The notes: generated by a model from the sequence alone, not told the origin. Positions 1-9,342 are shown, counted from the stretch's first letter. The stretch: DNA of 36,578 nt from Pedobacter jeongneungensis (GCF_000633455.1 NZ_AYMG01000005.1:1-36578); one strand, 5' to 3'. Numbers and translations are program-made.

Positions 1-390
1 ATAGTTACCTAAATTTTACCCTATCGATCCTAGTCCTTAATAATGGGGAATACCCTAATTGTTATCTGGTCACTAAGGGAAAAAACGGTAGCGGATTGCA
101 TCATCTCTTAGGCATAAAAACCTTGACGAAATTTTAATGTGCCGCTACCGCTTTAGGTAATCTGATTAATAATTTAAGCAAAATAAATATTTGTACTCCT
201 TAAATAAAAGATCAAAACAAATCTAAAGGACGATCTTTTCTATTAAAATCGGTCAATGGTACAGGTTAGAATTTTTCAAATACATCGGAGAGTTGATGAC
301 AGATTTGTAGCTTTATCAGTATTTTGTATCCACAAGATAGGACTTTTCTGGAAACTCAAATTGACAAATGCGGATAGAATTTATAACTAA
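1..390. other. Intergenic stretch with one inverted repeat
   Basis: I see no credible coding region on either strand here. The only clear structure is a perfect 9-base inverted repeat, CGGTAGCGG at 86-94 and CCGCTACCG at 142-150, enclosing 47 bases. It could be a stem of a small RNA or a remnant of an intergenic repeat. It matches no riboswitch or RNA family that I recognise. The stretch lies downstream of the minus-strand operon terminator, so it probably belongs to a neighbour outside the window. Confidence 0.4.
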
Positions 391-440
391 TAAAAAAATG
401 GTTGATGTTTAACAGCTCTTGCCATTAATCATCAACCATT
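391..440 (-). terminator. Rho-independent terminator of the TonB/PepSY operon
   Basis: A perfect 11-base inverted repeat, AATGGTTGATG at 397-407 and CATCAACCATT at 430-440, is followed on the minus strand by a run of T (the A run at 392-398 on the plus strand). It lies about 20 bases past the stop of the DUF6607 gene and closes the five-gene minus-strand operon. Confidence 0.85.
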
Positions 441-460
441 ACGTATAAATTAATCTTTTT

Positions 461-1399
461 TTACTTTACCAGGTAAGGCTGTAAAGCCGTTTTTATTTTT
501 TCTTTGTTCTGTGCTGCCGTCCATTTTTCTTTGATAGACTGATCACCTAAGCTAAAAAGTGTTTCGTAAAGCAATTTACCGTTTGCCATGGTTTGTACTT
601 TAAAGGTGTTTTGAGATCCGATAATATCGGCCCAAACGCCACGAACATCAGCCCAGTAAGATTTTTGGCCGGCCCACCATTTTTGCGCATTGGCAAAGGT
701 TTTAGGATCTATTTTGGTAAATTCCTCATAACCTTTTTCAACTGCCAGCAATTTATCGCCACTGGCCGAGCGCACAATTTTTTTATTGTCCTGTTCAAAC
801 ATCCAGCCATCTTTGGTAATGGTAATCCTGCTGCCACGGTTTAATACATTGTAATCTTTACGCACGGTCGATTCTCTTCTTGGTAAGGGTGAATCGGTTT
901 CGCTCTGCCAGGCGTCATGACCGCCAACGTGGCTCCAGGTGCCATAACCCTGGTAACGTGGACTATCATCTACCTGATAAACTTTCTGCGTCCATTTGCC
1001 TTTCACATCAGCAGGAGTTAAATTTCCTTTTTTCCATGCATTAGCTTCGGTATAAAGCATAATGTCGGTATCTTCATAAGTCCAGTCCTGGCGCCAGTGT
1101 TTAATTACCGTAGTATCATTAATGGCCAGCATGTGCTGAATTACGATTCGTTTAGGCTCATCAACAATAATTTCGGCCCATTCGTTACCATGGCTTTCGT
1201 AAGGTTTACTGAATTTGTAATTTGGATCGGGTGCATTCACTTCGCCATAATTGAAATTCACTTCGTAGAAACCCGCTAAAGATTTAATGGCCTTTCTATC
1301 TTTTTCCAATTTTTCTTCCGGAGAATCTACTTTTGTTTGTGCGCTAGTATTAAGGGTGATTAAACTGGTTAACACTAAAATTACGTTCAAAAACTTCAT
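461..1399 (-). CDS. DUF6607 family secreted protein
   Basis: A 312-residue protein with an N-terminal signal peptide (hydrophobic residues 4-17, likely cleavage near SAQT at 19-22), so it should act in the periplasm or at the outer membrane. The body is rich in Trp, Tyr and charged residues and has no membrane segment after the signal. I recognise it as the DUF6607 type found in Bacteroidota next to PepSY proteins and TonB receptors; its biochemical role is unknown. It is the last gene of the minus-strand operon, 23 bases after the PepSY gene and just before a strong terminator. The context points to an accessory role in metal or siderophore uptake, which is inference. The family name is from memory, not a search. 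Confidence 0.75.
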   Translation of the reverse strand: MKFLNVILVLTSLITLNTSAQTKVDSPEEKLEKDRKAIKSLAGFYEVNFNYGEVNAPDPNYKFSKPYESHGNEWAEIIVDEPKRIVIQHMLAINDTTVIKHWRQDWTYEDTDIMLYTEANAWKKGNLTPADVKGKWTQKVYQVDDSPRYQGYGTWSHVGGHDAWQSETDSPLPRRESTVRKDYNVLNRGSRITITKDGWMFEQDNKKIVRSASGDKLLAVEKGYEEFTKIDPKTFANAQKWWAGQKSYWADVRGVWADIIGSQNTFKVQTMANGKLLYETLFSLGDQSIKEKWTAAQNKEKIKTALQPYLVK

Positions 1400-1422
1400 T
1401 TTTATTATTAATTAGGTTGTGG

Positions 1423-2625
1423 TTAATTTTCCGCCGCTGCGGGATTTTTCTTCTTTTTCTTTTTGCCCCACCAGATGATAAAGCCGGTAATGGGTAAACT
1501 TGCTGCAATAAGGCTTGCAAAAAATGCCATAATTTTACCTGGTAGCCCCAAAATAGCGCCAACGTGGATATCGTAATTCATGCCGATAAGCGCTTCACCT
1601 GCATTTTTGTCGCTTTGGTTTTTACGTGCCAATAATTTACCCGTATACTGATCGAATAGCAATACATCGAAATTCCAATAGGTTTCTTCTCCTTTGTAGC
1701 CAGTTGCATAAATAGGAGCCGTGCCTCCACCGGCTGGCGACATCCCGATACGGTCTGCATTTTTAAACGTCTTTTGCGCGGTTTCGAAGGCTACATCAAA
1801 AGGAACGGCTGTAATCGTTTTGGTCGAATCTGATTTGGCGGTTACTTCTTTTGGCGGGGTAACACTACCTGATGCAACAACGTAAACAGTTGTCTGAAAC
1901 CATTGAAATGCCCAAACCAATCCGGTTAAAGCCAGCATCAGGCAAATGATCATCACATAAAAACCCAGTACATTGTGCATATCGTAATTGATGCGTTTAA
2001 ACTTGGCCTTCCATTTGATTTTGAAACTTTTATCAAAGTTTGATTTTTTGAGGTTTTTAGGCCACCACATCACCATACCAGAGATTAACAGAAAAACAAA
2101 AATGATGGTGCTCCAGCCGATAATCTGCTGCCCGATGGGGTGGTTAATAAGAAAACTCCAGTGCAGCATTTTAATAATGCCGAAGAATTCGTATTTATAA
2201 TCGGATACCAGGGTTACCTTGCCCGTATATGGGTTGATGAGTACGAGATCGTAATAATCTATCGAATCGAAATACCAGAATGCTTTAGGATTGCCAGGCT
2301 TATAAGTGCCAAACTCCCAGGCGCGATCGGCCTGGGCATAACTCGACATGAATGTAACTTTTTTCTTTCCGCCCAAAGCTTTTTCGGCATTTGCTTTTAA
2401 TATGCTCAGAGGAATTGTTTTTTTATTCGCCGGTACTTCAACAAAAAACTCTTTTCGATGGATAAACTCTGTGATTTCTTTCTGAAAGGTAAAAATACAG
2501 CCGGTAATGCCCAAATGAAAAACTACAAGACCTGATGCTATGCCTAGCCACAGGTGCAGCCAATCGCTGATTCTTCTTATCTGGGATTTCTTTGTTTTTT
2601 TCTGTAAAGGTTTTGTTGGCGACAT
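1423..2625 (-). CDS. PepSY-associated transmembrane protein
   Basis: A 400-residue inner-membrane protein of the PepSY_TM family. Four hydrophobic segments are visible, at about residues 27-50, 155-188, 215-240 and 362-388. The first follows a basic stretch, and the last ends in a WWGKKKKKK-type cytoplasmic tail. The long periplasmic stretches between them carry the PepSY-like sequence. Proteins of this family accompany TonB siderophore receptors and are thought to act in reduction or handling of ferric siderophore in the periplasm; the precise reaction is not settled. It lies between DUF4198 and DUF6607 in an iron-uptake type operon. A hairpin with a weak T tract precedes it in the transcript, which could lower its expression relative to the receptors. 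Confidence 0.88.
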   Translation of the reverse strand: MSPTKPLQKKTKKSQIRRISDWLHLWLGIASGLVVFHLGITGCIFTFQKEITEFIHRKEFFVEVPANKKTIPLSILKANAEKALGGKKKVTFMSSYAQADRAWEFGTYKPGNPKAFWYFDSIDYYDLVLINPYTGKVTLVSDYKYEFFGIIKMLHWSFLINHPIGQQIIGWSTIIFVFLLISGMVMWWPKNLKKSNFDKSFKIKWKAKFKRINYDMHNVLGFYVMIICLMLALTGLVWAFQWFQTTVYVVASGSVTPPKEVTAKSDSTKTITAVPFDVAFETAQKTFKNADRIGMSPAGGGTAPIYATGYKGEETYWNFDVLLFDQYTGKLLARKNQSDKNAGEALIGMNYDIHVGAILGLPGKIMAFFASLIAASLPITGFIIWWGKKKKKKNPAAAEN

Positions 2626-2645
2626 TAAGCTTTATTTAATAAAAG

Positions 2646-2678
2646 AACCAATTAACCGTTTTTTGCGGCCAATTGGTT
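2646..2678 (-). promoter_or_regulatory. Intercistronic hairpin, possible partial terminator
   Basis: AACCAATT at 2646-2653 pairs with AATTGGTT at 2671-2678. On the minus-strand transcript the stem can extend inward through GGCCG/CGGTT with G-U pairs, to about 13 base pairs around an A-rich loop. The following transcript has only an interrupted T tract (TTCTTTTATTT), so I read it as an attenuating or mRNA-stabilising hairpin between DUF4198 and PepSY. Confidence 0.5.
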
Positions 2679-2699
2679 GAAAATTTTGAGTTAATCCGG

Positions 2700-3410
2700 T
2701 TATTTAACTTCGGTAGTGTAAGTTACCAGATGCCAGGTTTTTTCGTAATCCTGTCCGTTTAATTTGCCTGGTGTTTTATCTTCGGTAAAGGCTTCAAGAA
2801 AGTAATTTCCTTTTGTAGCTGGTTTGAAGGTAAATTTACCCTGTGCATCAGTTTCGGTGGGCTGGCCTTTTTTATCAGGACCAACAACTGTTAATTTTTG
2901 GTTTGCGAAAGGTGTTTTATTATAAATAACCTCATGAATTGCCGTTTCGCCAACTTTTAAAGTGTGTTTATCTGGTCTGATGGTTAAAGCCGCACCGGTA
3001 GGAAAAGTCTTGTTTATTTTTAAGTTACCAACAGCAACATCGGCAAATGCATAATATTCGATTTTTGCTTTCTCGTAAACTGCAGCTACCTCATGTACCA
3101 CAGAAATTTTATAAGTTCCGTCCTGATCTGGTGTAAAACTGGCTTTGTAAAAAAGTACATCCGGCGAAGTTGTTAAAACTTTGGTAGTGCCATTAGGTGC
3201 AGTTAAAACCAATTTGAAATCTTTCAGGTTGCTGAACCATTTTGCTGCGGTATCTGGCTCGTTGCTTTCATATTCTCCAAAAAATACTTTTACATCCTGT
3301 GGCTGTCCTTTTTTGCCTGTTGCCGATGTTTCTATCCATAAAGCATGTGAAAATACATTCGAGATGCTAAAGACAAGGAATAATGCTAATAATGAGATTT
3401 TAGTTTTCAT
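2700..3410 (-). CDS. DUF4198 domain periplasmic protein
   Basis: A 236-residue exported protein with a signal peptide (residues 1-21) and a mature start of HALWIET. The early His-Ala-Leu-Trp motif followed by beta-sandwich repeats is typical of DUF4198, a family related to periplasmic metal-binding components of uptake systems. The C-terminal half (about residues 145-225) has an Ig-like pattern with a KGQPTxTDxxGKFTF stretch. The mature N-terminal His is a candidate metal ligand, which is inference. It sits between the TonB receptors and the PepSY protein, 58 bases after the receptor gene with a stable hairpin between them. A role in delivering or sensing a metal or its chelate fits, but the ligand cannot be read from the sequence. 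Confidence 0.82.
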   Translation of the reverse strand: MKTKISLLALFLVFSISNVFSHALWIETSATGKKGQPQDVKVFFGEYESNEPDTAAKWFSNLKDFKLVLTAPNGTTKVLTTSPDVLFYKASFTPDQDGTYKISVVHEVAAVYEKAKIEYYAFADVAVGNLKINKTFPTGAALTIRPDKHTLKVGETAIHEVIYNKTPFANQKLTVVGPDKKGQPTETDAQGKFTFKPATKGNYFLEAFTEDKTPGKLNGQDYEKTWHLVTYTTEVK

Positions 3411-3424
3411 GTTTTCGGTTTTTA

Positions 3425-3460
3425 ATCAGGAGCAGCTGATCTGATCCAGTTGCTCCTGAT
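3425..3460 (-). promoter_or_regulatory. Stable intercistronic hairpin
   Basis: Bases 3425-3438 pair with 3447-3460: 14 base pairs with one G-U, loop of 8. No T run follows on the minus strand, so it is not a simple terminator. It lies 14 bases before the DUF4198 start codon and directly after the receptor stop, where it could protect the upstream receptor mRNA end or mark a processing site. Confidence 0.55.
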
Positions 3461-3468
3461 GGGGTTAA

Positions 3469-5898
3469 TTAAAATTTATAAGCAATGCTTAATCTATAGT
3501 TTCTTGGCGCTTCTGCCTGGTAATAGTAGGCGTTTAAGTATTGGTAATACGATCCGCTAAACAGGTACTTATCTAAAATGTTAAATGCGTTGGCTGTTAC
3601 TTTAAACTTCGGCTGCTCATAAAATATGCCCCCATCCAGTTTAAAATAATTAGGCAGTTTCTGTAAACCAACACTCCAGGTGTCGGTTGCACGTCCGGCC
3701 AGGTGGGTAAAACCTGCCGAAATACCAGAACCTTTAAGTGCGCCGTTCTGCAGCGTATAGGTTAACCAGGCATTTGATACGTGTTTAGCAAAACCTGGGA
3801 TAATATCGCCAACATTTATACCTGTTACACCAGGTGTTACTTTGGTTACTTTGGCGTCGGTATAGGCGTAATTGGCAATCAGGGTTAAACCTTCCACAAT
3901 TTTACCCCTTAAATCGAATTCGATACCCTGTGCTCTTTTTTCGCCCAGAACAACACTAAAGTTTTCTTTTATCTGTTTTGTAGGGTCGTTAGGGAAATTC
4001 GGATCCTGAATAAATGCATTATTTGGATCTGTGGTCAGTTCGTTCTGTTTGGTTATTCTGTAAGCCGATAGGGTAGTATTCCAACGGCCGCCAAACCAGT
4101 CTTTTTTAATGCCAATTTCCTTGTTGTTTCCGGTAATGGGTTTCGGTGTGGCACCGCTGCGCAATAAACCCGATTGAGGGGTAAAAGCTTCATCGTAAAC
4201 TGCGTAAACTGACATGCTTTTATCAACCGATACGCTTAAGCCAACCCTTGGGGTAATGTGTTTCGCCTTATCTGGTGCGCCGCCCCATGCCGACTGACTT
4301 ACGTAAGTATAACGACCAGCCAATGTTAAACGCACAATGTTATTAAAAAAGCCAAGTTCATCCTGGATATAACCGCTCAGGTATTTAGAATCCATTAAAC
4401 CTCCGGCTGCAACAGCCCTCTGCTCTAGTGGCGTGGCGCGGTCGAAGTCTGGAAATCCATTGGTTGGGAAGCTATAATCAGGATTATTAGGGTTGAAAGG
4501 AGAAGTTGGAAGATCCAGATCGTGCGATTGACCCCAATCTGCCATATAGTTTTTCTTTCCTCCATCAAAACCGGCTAAAATGCGGTGGTTAATGCCGAAA
4601 GTTTTGGCCTGGCCATTGATGAATAACTGGGCCAGTTTCATGCTGCTCTCTGCATCCCAGATCCCTACATTTCTGATTAAAGTACCATTTGCATTTACAG
4701 CCGATGGCCATGAACTGTATCCATTTTGCAGGTATTTAAAATATGCCGCCTGTGCCGTTAATTTCCAGTTATCGCTAAAATTATGCTGTAAGTTTAAGAA
4801 TAAGCTATGATCGTTCATTCTGGTTGGTGGAAGCCCGGGCTGGGTCATGGTTAACTCCCTTGGATAAGTGGCATAACCTGCAGGCGAAAAAATGTAATAC
4901 GAACCTACTTCAGTCATTTTTGCATTCTGCAAGGTATATTCAGCAGTGAATTTGGTGCGGTCTGATATCTGGTAACTCAATACCGGAGCAAAGGTGTACC
5001 TGTCATTCTTTTCATAAGGCCTAAAAGAGCCTTTGCTTTGCATTGCGGCATTTAAGCGGAACAATAATTTGCCATCGGCAGTAAGTTTACGGTCGAAATC
5101 AACAGTTGTTCTGTAAAGATCATAACTTCCCAGGGTAAAAGAAACTTCGCCTTTGTTAAATCCCGTAGGCTTTTTGGTTACCACATTGTACATGCCGCTC
5201 GGATCGCCATTGCCCAGCATAAAACCCGCGGGTCCTTTCACAAACTCGATATGGTCTACAATGCTCATGTCTTCGGTTAGTGGCCCCCAGTAAGATGATA
5301 CTACATTAAAACCGTTGCGCATGGCCTGAATCTGCGAACCGCGCATGGTAATGTTAGTGTACATATCACCCCAGTGTTCCAAACGTACAGCACCACTTAC
5401 ATTTCTGATCAGGCCATCGCTCATGCTGATGATCTGCTGATCTTTGATTACCTGATCGCTAACGGTCTGTATATTTTGAGGCGCTTCCAACAATGGCTCA
5501 TTCAACCTTAACGAAGCCGAAGGAAGACTGATTTTATAACGGCTGTTTTTACCTGCCACAGTAACTTCTTCCAGTACCTGGTCGTTTTCTTTCAATGTAA
5601 AATCTACCACAAGGGTTTGACCGGCAGTAATGGTGATACTTTTTTCTGATGGATCAATCCCCACAGCCGATGCTTTAATGGTATAACTGCCAGCCTTAAC
5701 CCTGTTGATGGTATATAAACCATTTTCATCAGACGTAGTTCCCAAACCTTTTCCTTTTAGTCCGATCGAGATAAAAGCTGCAGGTTTTCCATTAGAGGTA
5801 GATACTTTACCTTTTATCGTTCCAAATTGTTGTGCAAAAGAAAATAAACTAAAAAGAGAGAGTAAGAACGTTAAACCAATGGTTTTAATTTGATTCAT
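3469..5898 (-). CDS. TonB-dependent siderophore receptor
   Basis: An 809-residue outer-membrane receptor. Residues 1-22 form a signal peptide (…FSFAQQ). Residues 25-112 form a CarboxypepD_reg-like beta-sandwich domain typical of Bacteroidota receptors. The plug follows at about 130-245, with a VEFVKGPAGFMLGNGDPSG motif. The rest is a 22-strand-type barrel ending in the usual terminal Phe (IAYKF). The length and plug motifs match the siderophore-receptor subfamily rather than SusC. It is the second gene of the operon, 23 bases after a paralogue with a very similar N-terminal domain but a diverged barrel, so the two probably take up different ligands. The DUF4198, PepSY and DUF6607 genes downstream support iron-chelate uptake. 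The exact siderophore cannot be inferred. Confidence 0.92.
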   Translation of the reverse strand: MNQIKTIGLTFLLSLFSLFSFAQQFGTIKGKVSTSNGKPAAFISIGLKGKGLGTTSDENGLYTINRVKAGSYTIKASAVGIDPSEKSITITAGQTLVVDFTLKENDQVLEEVTVAGKNSRYKISLPSASLRLNEPLLEAPQNIQTVSDQVIKDQQIISMSDGLIRNVSGAVRLEHWGDMYTNITMRGSQIQAMRNGFNVVSSYWGPLTEDMSIVDHIEFVKGPAGFMLGNGDPSGMYNVVTKKPTGFNKGEVSFTLGSYDLYRTTVDFDRKLTADGKLLFRLNAAMQSKGSFRPYEKNDRYTFAPVLSYQISDRTKFTAEYTLQNAKMTEVGSYYIFSPAGYATYPRELTMTQPGLPPTRMNDHSLFLNLQHNFSDNWKLTAQAAYFKYLQNGYSSWPSAVNANGTLIRNVGIWDAESSMKLAQLFINGQAKTFGINHRILAGFDGGKKNYMADWGQSHDLDLPTSPFNPNNPDYSFPTNGFPDFDRATPLEQRAVAAGGLMDSKYLSGYIQDELGFFNNIVRLTLAGRYTYVSQSAWGGAPDKAKHITPRVGLSVSVDKSMSVYAVYDEAFTPQSGLLRSGATPKPITGNNKEIGIKKDWFGGRWNTTLSAYRITKQNELTTDPNNAFIQDPNFPNDPTKQIKENFSVVLGEKRAQGIEFDLRGKIVEGLTLIANYAYTDAKVTKVTPGVTGINVGDIIPGFAKHVSNAWLTYTLQNGALKGSGISAGFTHLAGRATDTWSVGLQKLPNYFKLDGGIFYEQPKFKVTANAFNILDKYLFSGSYYQYLNAYYYQAEAPRNYRLSIAYKF

Positions 5899-5921
5899 TT
5901 TAATATTGATAGGGATTTTTA

Positions 5922-8390
5922 TTAAAATTTGTAAGTAACACTACCTGTAAAAGTTCTCAAATCCTGTGGGTTCATGGTGCTGTAACCTGTCCAGTATTTT
6001 TGGTTGGTAAAGTTGTCTACTTTCGCCCCGATCCTGAATTTTGGATGATCATAAAATACTGATGCATTGAACACTTTGTAAGCTGGTAGGATAAATACAT
6101 TTTCAGTGGTAGACGTTGGCGTGATGATTAAGTTATTTACAATTCTGTTATCGCTGGCGTAGTTACCACCGGCACCTAAACCAAAACCTCTTAACGAACC
6201 TGCAGCAAATTTGTAACTGATCCATAAGTTTGCCGAGTAAGGCGAAGCCGAATAAGCATCACGTCTTCCTTCAACATCTGCAGAAGCATTTTGCAAGTGG
6301 TTATCGTTATAAGCAAAACCAGCAATAATGTTTAAACCGTTAACAGGATTGGCTACAATTTCTGCTTCAATACCTTTACTGATTTTGTTGCCATCCTGAA
6401 TCTGTGCATTTGGGTTTGATGGATCTCCGTTGTAACCCCTAACCATGTCTTTCACTTTGATATAATAGTAAGATACCGATCCGGTTAGTTTACCATTAAA
6501 CAGGTTGCTTTTAACACCACCTTCAATCTGATTAGCCTGCTCTGGCTTAAATGCATCACCTTTATAATCTATACCGTTAACATTGTTAAAACCGTTTTGG
6601 TAATTGGCAAATAACGACAACTGATCTTTGATCGGTTGAAATACCAGACCGAATTTTGGAGAGAAGGCCGTTTGCTTATAAGCGCCAACTGGTGCAGAAC
6701 CCGCACGATCCGAATTACCTTTGTTATCAAAACGATCTACCCTTATGGCAGCTAAAGCAATTAATCTATCTGTTAAATTAATTACATCTGATGCATAAGC
6801 GCTGTAAGTATTAGATTTGTAGTTTGATAGGTACTTAGAATAAGGATGTGAAGCATAAAATGCAGCCAAATTAGTTTCGGTAAAGTTGTTATAGTTGGCA
6901 CCAGTCCCGTTTTTATTAGTTACGTCAAACGAATCAATCGAATAAAAAAATTGATCAGAATTTTGACGTAAATAATCCAAGCCCAAAACAACCCTGTTTT
7001 TAATTGAACCTAAGTGAAATGTACCATTAAAGTTCTGTTGTATTTCGTAGTTGTAAAGTTTGCTATTATCGGTTGACTGATCTGCCCTTGATATATATGT
7101 TGAACCAGGGCCAGCGCTTGGATTATATAAACTACCCAATAATGGGCTATTGTCTGGAACCAGAAACAAATAAGTACCACGACCGTTAGAAAAACTATAA
7201 CTAGATGAAAAGCTGGTATGTGATGACCAGTTTTCGTTAAATTTATAATTTGCCTGACCAAAGAAATTTGTACTGTTGTATTTTTGTTTCATCGCATCAC
7301 CGGTGAAGGATTTATCATAAGGGATTCCAGATTGATCAGCCCTGTCAAAACCCAGGTCTTTTACCGGGAAATAGAAGAAAACAAAAGGTTTCAATGTATT
7401 TTTTCCATTGGCAATTTCCGCATCAAAAGTAAAATCCAACTTATCATTTACTTTATAAGCTAAACTCGGTGCAACAAAGAAACCCCTGTCGAATACATTT
7501 TGCTGGAAAGAGCCTTTGTAATTATAAGAAGCATTTATACGTGCATAAATGTGGTTGGCCTTATCAACCGGGAAATTGAAATCGGTACTTACCCTGTTTA
7601 AATCGTAGCTACCAGCTGAATAGGTTACCTCTCCGCCCAAACCTTCGAAAGGTTTTTTAGTGATGCGGTTAATTAAACCTCCGTAAGAAGTTAAGGTACT
7701 ACCAAATAGGGTAGCAGATGGACCTTTAATTACTTCAACGCTTTCAATGTTTGCCGCATCATTACGGCTGGTTACATTACCTGCAATTCCGTTTCTAAGT
7801 TTCGATTGAACAATAAAGCCCCTTGATGCATAATATGCGCCACCATCTCCGCCACGTCCGGTTGATTCCCACATTTTTTGGATACCTACTGCATTACGTG
7901 TTGCATCGTCAACTGAAAAAAGCAGTTGATCGTTAAATGTTTCTTTTGTTATAGTGGTATAAACCTGAGGGTTTTCTAAATTGGTAATTGGCATTTTAGA
8001 CACATAATCACTCTTTTGAGCACCGTATTTATTGGCTTTGCCCTTATTAATATTGACCTCACTTAGCTGGTTTGAATTTTGGCTGATTACGAAATCAACC
8101 GTTTTGTTTTCGCCAACAGTAATCACCACTGGTTTTTCTACTGATTGTATACCAACTGCCGAAACCCTTAAAATGTATGAGCCCGGTTTAACACGTTGAA
8201 TTTCGAAAAAACCTTTATCGTTGGTTACGTTTCCTAAACCTTTACCTTTTAATCCTACAGAGATATAGGCCGCTGGTTTCCCGTCTGATGTGGTTACAGT
8301 ACCATTGATGGTAGAAAACTGCTGGGCAAAGGAGAGTAAGCTGAGGAAAGTTAAAAGAAAAGTTAAACTGAAAAGTTTGATTTTAAACAT
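5922..8390 (-). CDS. TonB-dependent siderophore receptor
   Basis: An 822-residue outer-membrane receptor and first gene of the minus-strand operon. It has a signal peptide (residues 1-23), a CarboxypepD_reg-like domain (about 25-112), a plug with a VEVIKGPSATLFGS motif and a barrel ending in SVTYKF. The first 110 residues closely resemble those of the next gene (for example both contain GLKGKGLG), while plug and barrel differ more. This indicates a tandem duplication with divergence of ligand specificity. A plausible Bacteroidota promoter lies just upstream at 8425-8456. I saw no convincing Fur box, so iron control is inferred only from gene content. Confidence 0.92.
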   Translation of the reverse strand: MFKIKLFSLTFLLTFLSLLSFAQQFSTINGTVTTSDGKPAAYISVGLKGKGLGNVTNDKGFFEIQRVKPGSYILRVSAVGIQSVEKPVVITVGENKTVDFVISQNSNQLSEVNINKGKANKYGAQKSDYVSKMPITNLENPQVYTTITKETFNDQLLFSVDDATRNAVGIQKMWESTGRGGDGGAYYASRGFIVQSKLRNGIAGNVTSRNDAANIESVEVIKGPSATLFGSTLTSYGGLINRITKKPFEGLGGEVTYSAGSYDLNRVSTDFNFPVDKANHIYARINASYNYKGSFQQNVFDRGFFVAPSLAYKVNDKLDFTFDAEIANGKNTLKPFVFFYFPVKDLGFDRADQSGIPYDKSFTGDAMKQKYNSTNFFGQANYKFNENWSSHTSFSSSYSFSNGRGTYLFLVPDNSPLLGSLYNPSAGPGSTYISRADQSTDNSKLYNYEIQQNFNGTFHLGSIKNRVVLGLDYLRQNSDQFFYSIDSFDVTNKNGTGANYNNFTETNLAAFYASHPYSKYLSNYKSNTYSAYASDVINLTDRLIALAAIRVDRFDNKGNSDRAGSAPVGAYKQTAFSPKFGLVFQPIKDQLSLFANYQNGFNNVNGIDYKGDAFKPEQANQIEGGVKSNLFNGKLTGSVSYYYIKVKDMVRGYNGDPSNPNAQIQDGNKISKGIEAEIVANPVNGLNIIAGFAYNDNHLQNASADVEGRRDAYSASPYSANLWISYKFAAGSLRGFGLGAGGNYASDNRIVNNLIITPTSTTENVFILPAYKVFNASVFYDHPKFRIGAKVDNFTNQKYWTGYSTMNPQDLRTFTGSVTYKF

Positions 8391-8424
8391 GATAAGATTT
8401 ATTTGGATTAATTCTAAAGAGCTG

Positions 8425-8456
8425 CAAAATAACGGGAGAAAATGTTATTATCCAAA
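8425..8456 (-). promoter_or_regulatory. Candidate promoter of the TonB operon
   Basis: Read on the minus strand: TTTG (8456-8453), 20 bases, then TTATTTTG (8432-8425). This is one mismatch from the Bacteroidota -33/-7 pattern TTTG and TAnnTTTG. It lies 35 bases upstream of the first receptor start codon. Confidence 0.4.
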
Positions 8457-8504
8457 TTATTTTGAATTATTCTAAATAATAAAAATGTTAAATTTTCCTA
8501 TAAC

Positions 8505-8535
8505 AAAAAAAATCGCCTCCGTTAGGGGGCGATTT
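8505..8535 (-). terminator. Rho-independent terminator, distal of two
   Basis: AAATCGCCTCC (8510-8520) pairs with GGGGGCGATTT (8525-8535) around a GTTA loop, 11 pairs with one G-U. On the minus strand it is followed by eight T (A run 8505-8512). With the hairpin at 8593-8622 it forms a tandem terminator between the DUF4397 gene and the receptor operon. Confidence 0.8.
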
Positions 8536-8592
8536 CTGAATTCAGTAGCTGAAATCTATATCTCTATTTGAAATTGAATGGATTTGGACAAC

Positions 8593-8622
8593 AAAAAGGC
8601 CTTACTTTAGGGTAAGGCCTTT
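8593..8622 (-). terminator. Rho-independent terminator of the DUF4397 gene
   Basis: A perfect 11-base inverted repeat, AAAGGCCTTAC (8595-8605) and GTAAGGCCTTT (8612-8622), with a 6-base loop. It is followed on the minus strand by a T run (A at 8593-8597) and lies 18 bases past the stop codon. Confidence 0.85.
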
Positions 8623-8640
8623 AAAAGATTTTTAATGCGC

Positions 8641-9342
8641 TTATTTAATCTGGATAGCCTGTAAGTTCAAAGCGCGTTCCGTATCATTTGCAGGTGTTAC
8701 CAAACCACCCAGTATTACATCGTAATGATAACCGGCCGTAAAAGTGGTGCTGCCTGTTGTAGCCTTAACCGTACCCGATGAAGTTTCTTTTGCATCAAGT
8801 GAATAAGTTCCTGCATCTACCGTAACAAAACCGCTTGCATTTTTAAAAGTCTTATTGGTAAATAAAGCAGTGGTGGCGCTGGTTTTAATTAGGTCAAATG
8901 CAGCTGCATCAGGCGATAAATTGATGAAACGGATATAAGCTTTATCTGCAGACGGAACAGAAAGGTCATCACCAATGGTATAAATATCCAGTGCTGCAGG
9001 TTTATTGATTAAATAAGCAGAATAATAAGTGCTGGCACTTAATGCAACCGTTTTGGTTATTAAACTAGCGGTACTGCTCGCGGTAGTAAATTTTAAGCTG
9101 TATGATCCTGCTGCGTAAGAAGTATAAGAAGCAGCACCGCCAAAAGGTAAAGCGGCTGTATTAACCTGGGTGCTGTTAAAGTAAGCATTATAAGTGGCCA
9201 AAGAAGGTGAAGTATTAACCACTCTGATATAAGCTATAGTCGGATCGGCAGTTTCTGTCTTTTTGCAAGAAGTAAATGTCGTAAAAGCAACCAGGACAAG
9301 TAAAATAAGGGATTTGAAATAAAATGGAGTATAATTCTTCAT
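8641..9342 (-). CDS. DUF4397 domain lipoprotein
   Basis: A 233-residue protein with a lipoprotein signal: a hydrophobic stretch at residues 10-22 and the lipobox TFTSC with the acylated Cys at 26, followed by KK. The body (about 36-225) has the repeated Ser/Thr/Ala-rich beta pattern of DUF4397 (…AYIRVVNTSPS…, …AYIRFINLSPDA…). The two matching segments show an internal duplication of the domain. It is probably anchored in the outer membrane and surface or periplasm facing; the function of the family is unknown. It stands alone, with terminators downstream and the divergent arginine cluster upstream. Confidence 0.85.
   Translation of the reverse strand: MKNYTPFYFKSLILLVLVAFTTFTSCKKTETADPTIAYIRVVNTSPSLATYNAYFNSTQVNTAALPFGGAASYTSYAAGSYSLKFTTASSTASLITKTVALSASTYYSAYLINKPAALDIYTIGDDLSVPSADKAYIRFINLSPDAAAFDLIKTSATTALFTNKTFKNASGFVTVDAGTYSLDAKETSSGTVKATTGSTTFTAGYHYDVILGGLVTPANDTERALNLQAIQIK

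Noticed and set aside
8391..8640. Fur box controlling the siderophore receptor operon
   Set aside because: I looked for a 19-base GATAAT-like inverted pattern near the promoter and found none convincing.
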